Position numbers and translations under genes: made by a program
Assembly (NCBI GenBank): GCA_003135035.1
Contig: PLDE01000095.1
Location: 1-6,026, forward strand
Reading direction: 5' to 3'
DNA: 6,026 bases
From: Candidatus Dormiibacterota bacterium
GTDB taxonomy: Bacteria; Chloroflexota; Dormibacteria; Aeolococcales; Bog-877
Notes under the pieces: generated by a model
The model's database searches: none
The model's input: the letters and a program-made list of their open reading frames with translations, nothing else
What the model was told of the DNA's origin: nothing
Part shown: positions 5,694 through 6,026 of the stretch, piece by piece
Layout: each line of letters starts with the position of its first letter
Position numbering within the stretch: the stretch's first letter is position 1

Positions 5694-6026
5694 CGAATCC
5701 TCCTTCAGGAAATCCAAGGTCAAAACCAGATGGATCGGTTCGCGAGTCGGCGTCGGCGCTGGGTTGCAGCGGGTAGGCTGTCCGCCCCTCCACGTAGGCC
5801 CGGCTACGCGCGTCGACAGGGCTCGAGAAGAACTGGTCGGCCGGGGCGGCCTCGACCACCTCGCCGCCGAGCACGAAGAGGACGTCGTCGGCGCAACGGG
5901 CAGCTTGCTGCAGGTTGTGGGTGACGAAGACCACGGTCATTCGGCGCTTCAGTTCGCTGAGCAATTCCTCGATGCGAGCGGTGGAATGCGGGTCCAGCGA
6001 CGAGGTAGGCTCGTCGAGTAGCAGCA
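5617..6026 (-). CDS. pstB: Phosphate ABC transporter ATPase PstB (3' part, runs off the window)
   Basis: These are the last 135 residues of the ATP-hydrolysing subunit of the phosphate importer. The visible part starts at Walker B (LLLDEPTSSLDP, from 6024), including the catalytic Glu and the D-loop. It continues with ARIEELLSELKRRMTVVFVTHNLQQAARCADD, where the His of VTHN is the switch histidine, then VLFVLGGEVVE, DQFFSSPVDARSRAYVEGR. Walker A and the signature motif lie outside the window. PstB proteins normally end a few residues after YVxGR(F/Y)G. Here the frame continues about 45 residues, rich in Gly, Pro and Thr, and stops at 5617, 77 nt inside pstS. It is the most upstream pst gene visible, so any Pho-type promoter lies beyond the right edge. 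Confidence 0.93.
   Translation of the reverse strand, partial: LLLDEPTSSLDPHSTARIEELLSELKRRMTVVFVTHNLQQAARCADDVLFVLGGEVVEAAPADQFFSSPVDARSRAYVEGRTAYPLQPSADADSRTDPSGFDLGFPEGGFDAPETTRLTTIRNIAAAGGGPLDTR
5698..5706 (-). promoter_or_regulatory. Strong Shine-Dalgarno site of pstS
   Basis: On the - strand this reads GAAGGAGGA, 5 nt before ATG 5693. It is the strongest ribosome binding site seen in the pst operon; pstC and pstA have weak ones. It decides the start of pstS and fits the need for more binding protein than permease. It lies inside the extended pstB reading frame. Confidence 0.85.

Noticed and set aside
5518..6021. A 167-codon + strand open frame opposite pstB and the start of pstS
   Set aside because: It is antisense to Walker B and the switch-histidine region of PstB and to the PstS signal peptide, with no motifs of its own.
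1..6026. tRNA, rRNA, CRISPR array or riboswitch
   Set aside because: I saw no cloverleaf, rRNA segment or regularly spaced repeat units. The B12-independent methionine synthase remnant has no leader left in which a riboswitch could sit.

Overview
The window looks like chromosomal DNA of a GC-rich bacterium, most likely an actinobacterium or relative. The reasons are high GC at third codon positions, GTG starts, an apparently leaderless regulator gene and an actinobacterial-type PstS. The lineage is an inference from style only; no rRNA or other marker gene is present.

Layout. Bases 1-151 hold no gene I can assign. A two-gene operon on the + strand follows: an ArsR-type repressor (181-516) and, 3 nt after its stop, a protein of two fused SRPBCC/AHSA1 (START-like) domains (520-1425). 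The region before the repressor holds two tandem copies of a T(T/A)ACC-N4-GGTTA palindrome, the second touching the start codon, which fits autoregulation. A 12-bp perfect hairpin lies just after the operon.

From about 1480 to 2611 is a degenerate zone between two convergent units. It contains the C-terminal end of a cobalamin-independent methionine synthase (MetE-like) broken by a frameshift near 1819, and a reverse-strand small reading frame (2437-2141) that keeps coding character but is cut by an in-frame TAA. It also holds a cluster of hairpins that probably terminates the reverse-strand operon.

From 2612 to the right edge, everything is a high-affinity phosphate ABC transporter operon on the - strand, transcribed right to left as pstB (partial, 3' part only), pstS, pstC, pstA. 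PstS captures phosphate outside the membrane, PstC and PstA form the channel, and PstB powers it with ATP. The gene order is unusual: the ATPase gene precedes the binding-protein gene instead of closing the operon. The pstB reading frame also runs into pstS with a non-canonical tail of about 45 residues.

No new multi-gene system is evident. The most interesting items are the fused SRPBCC protein with its tandem operator, the decayed genes between the operons, and the rearranged, overlapping pst operon.
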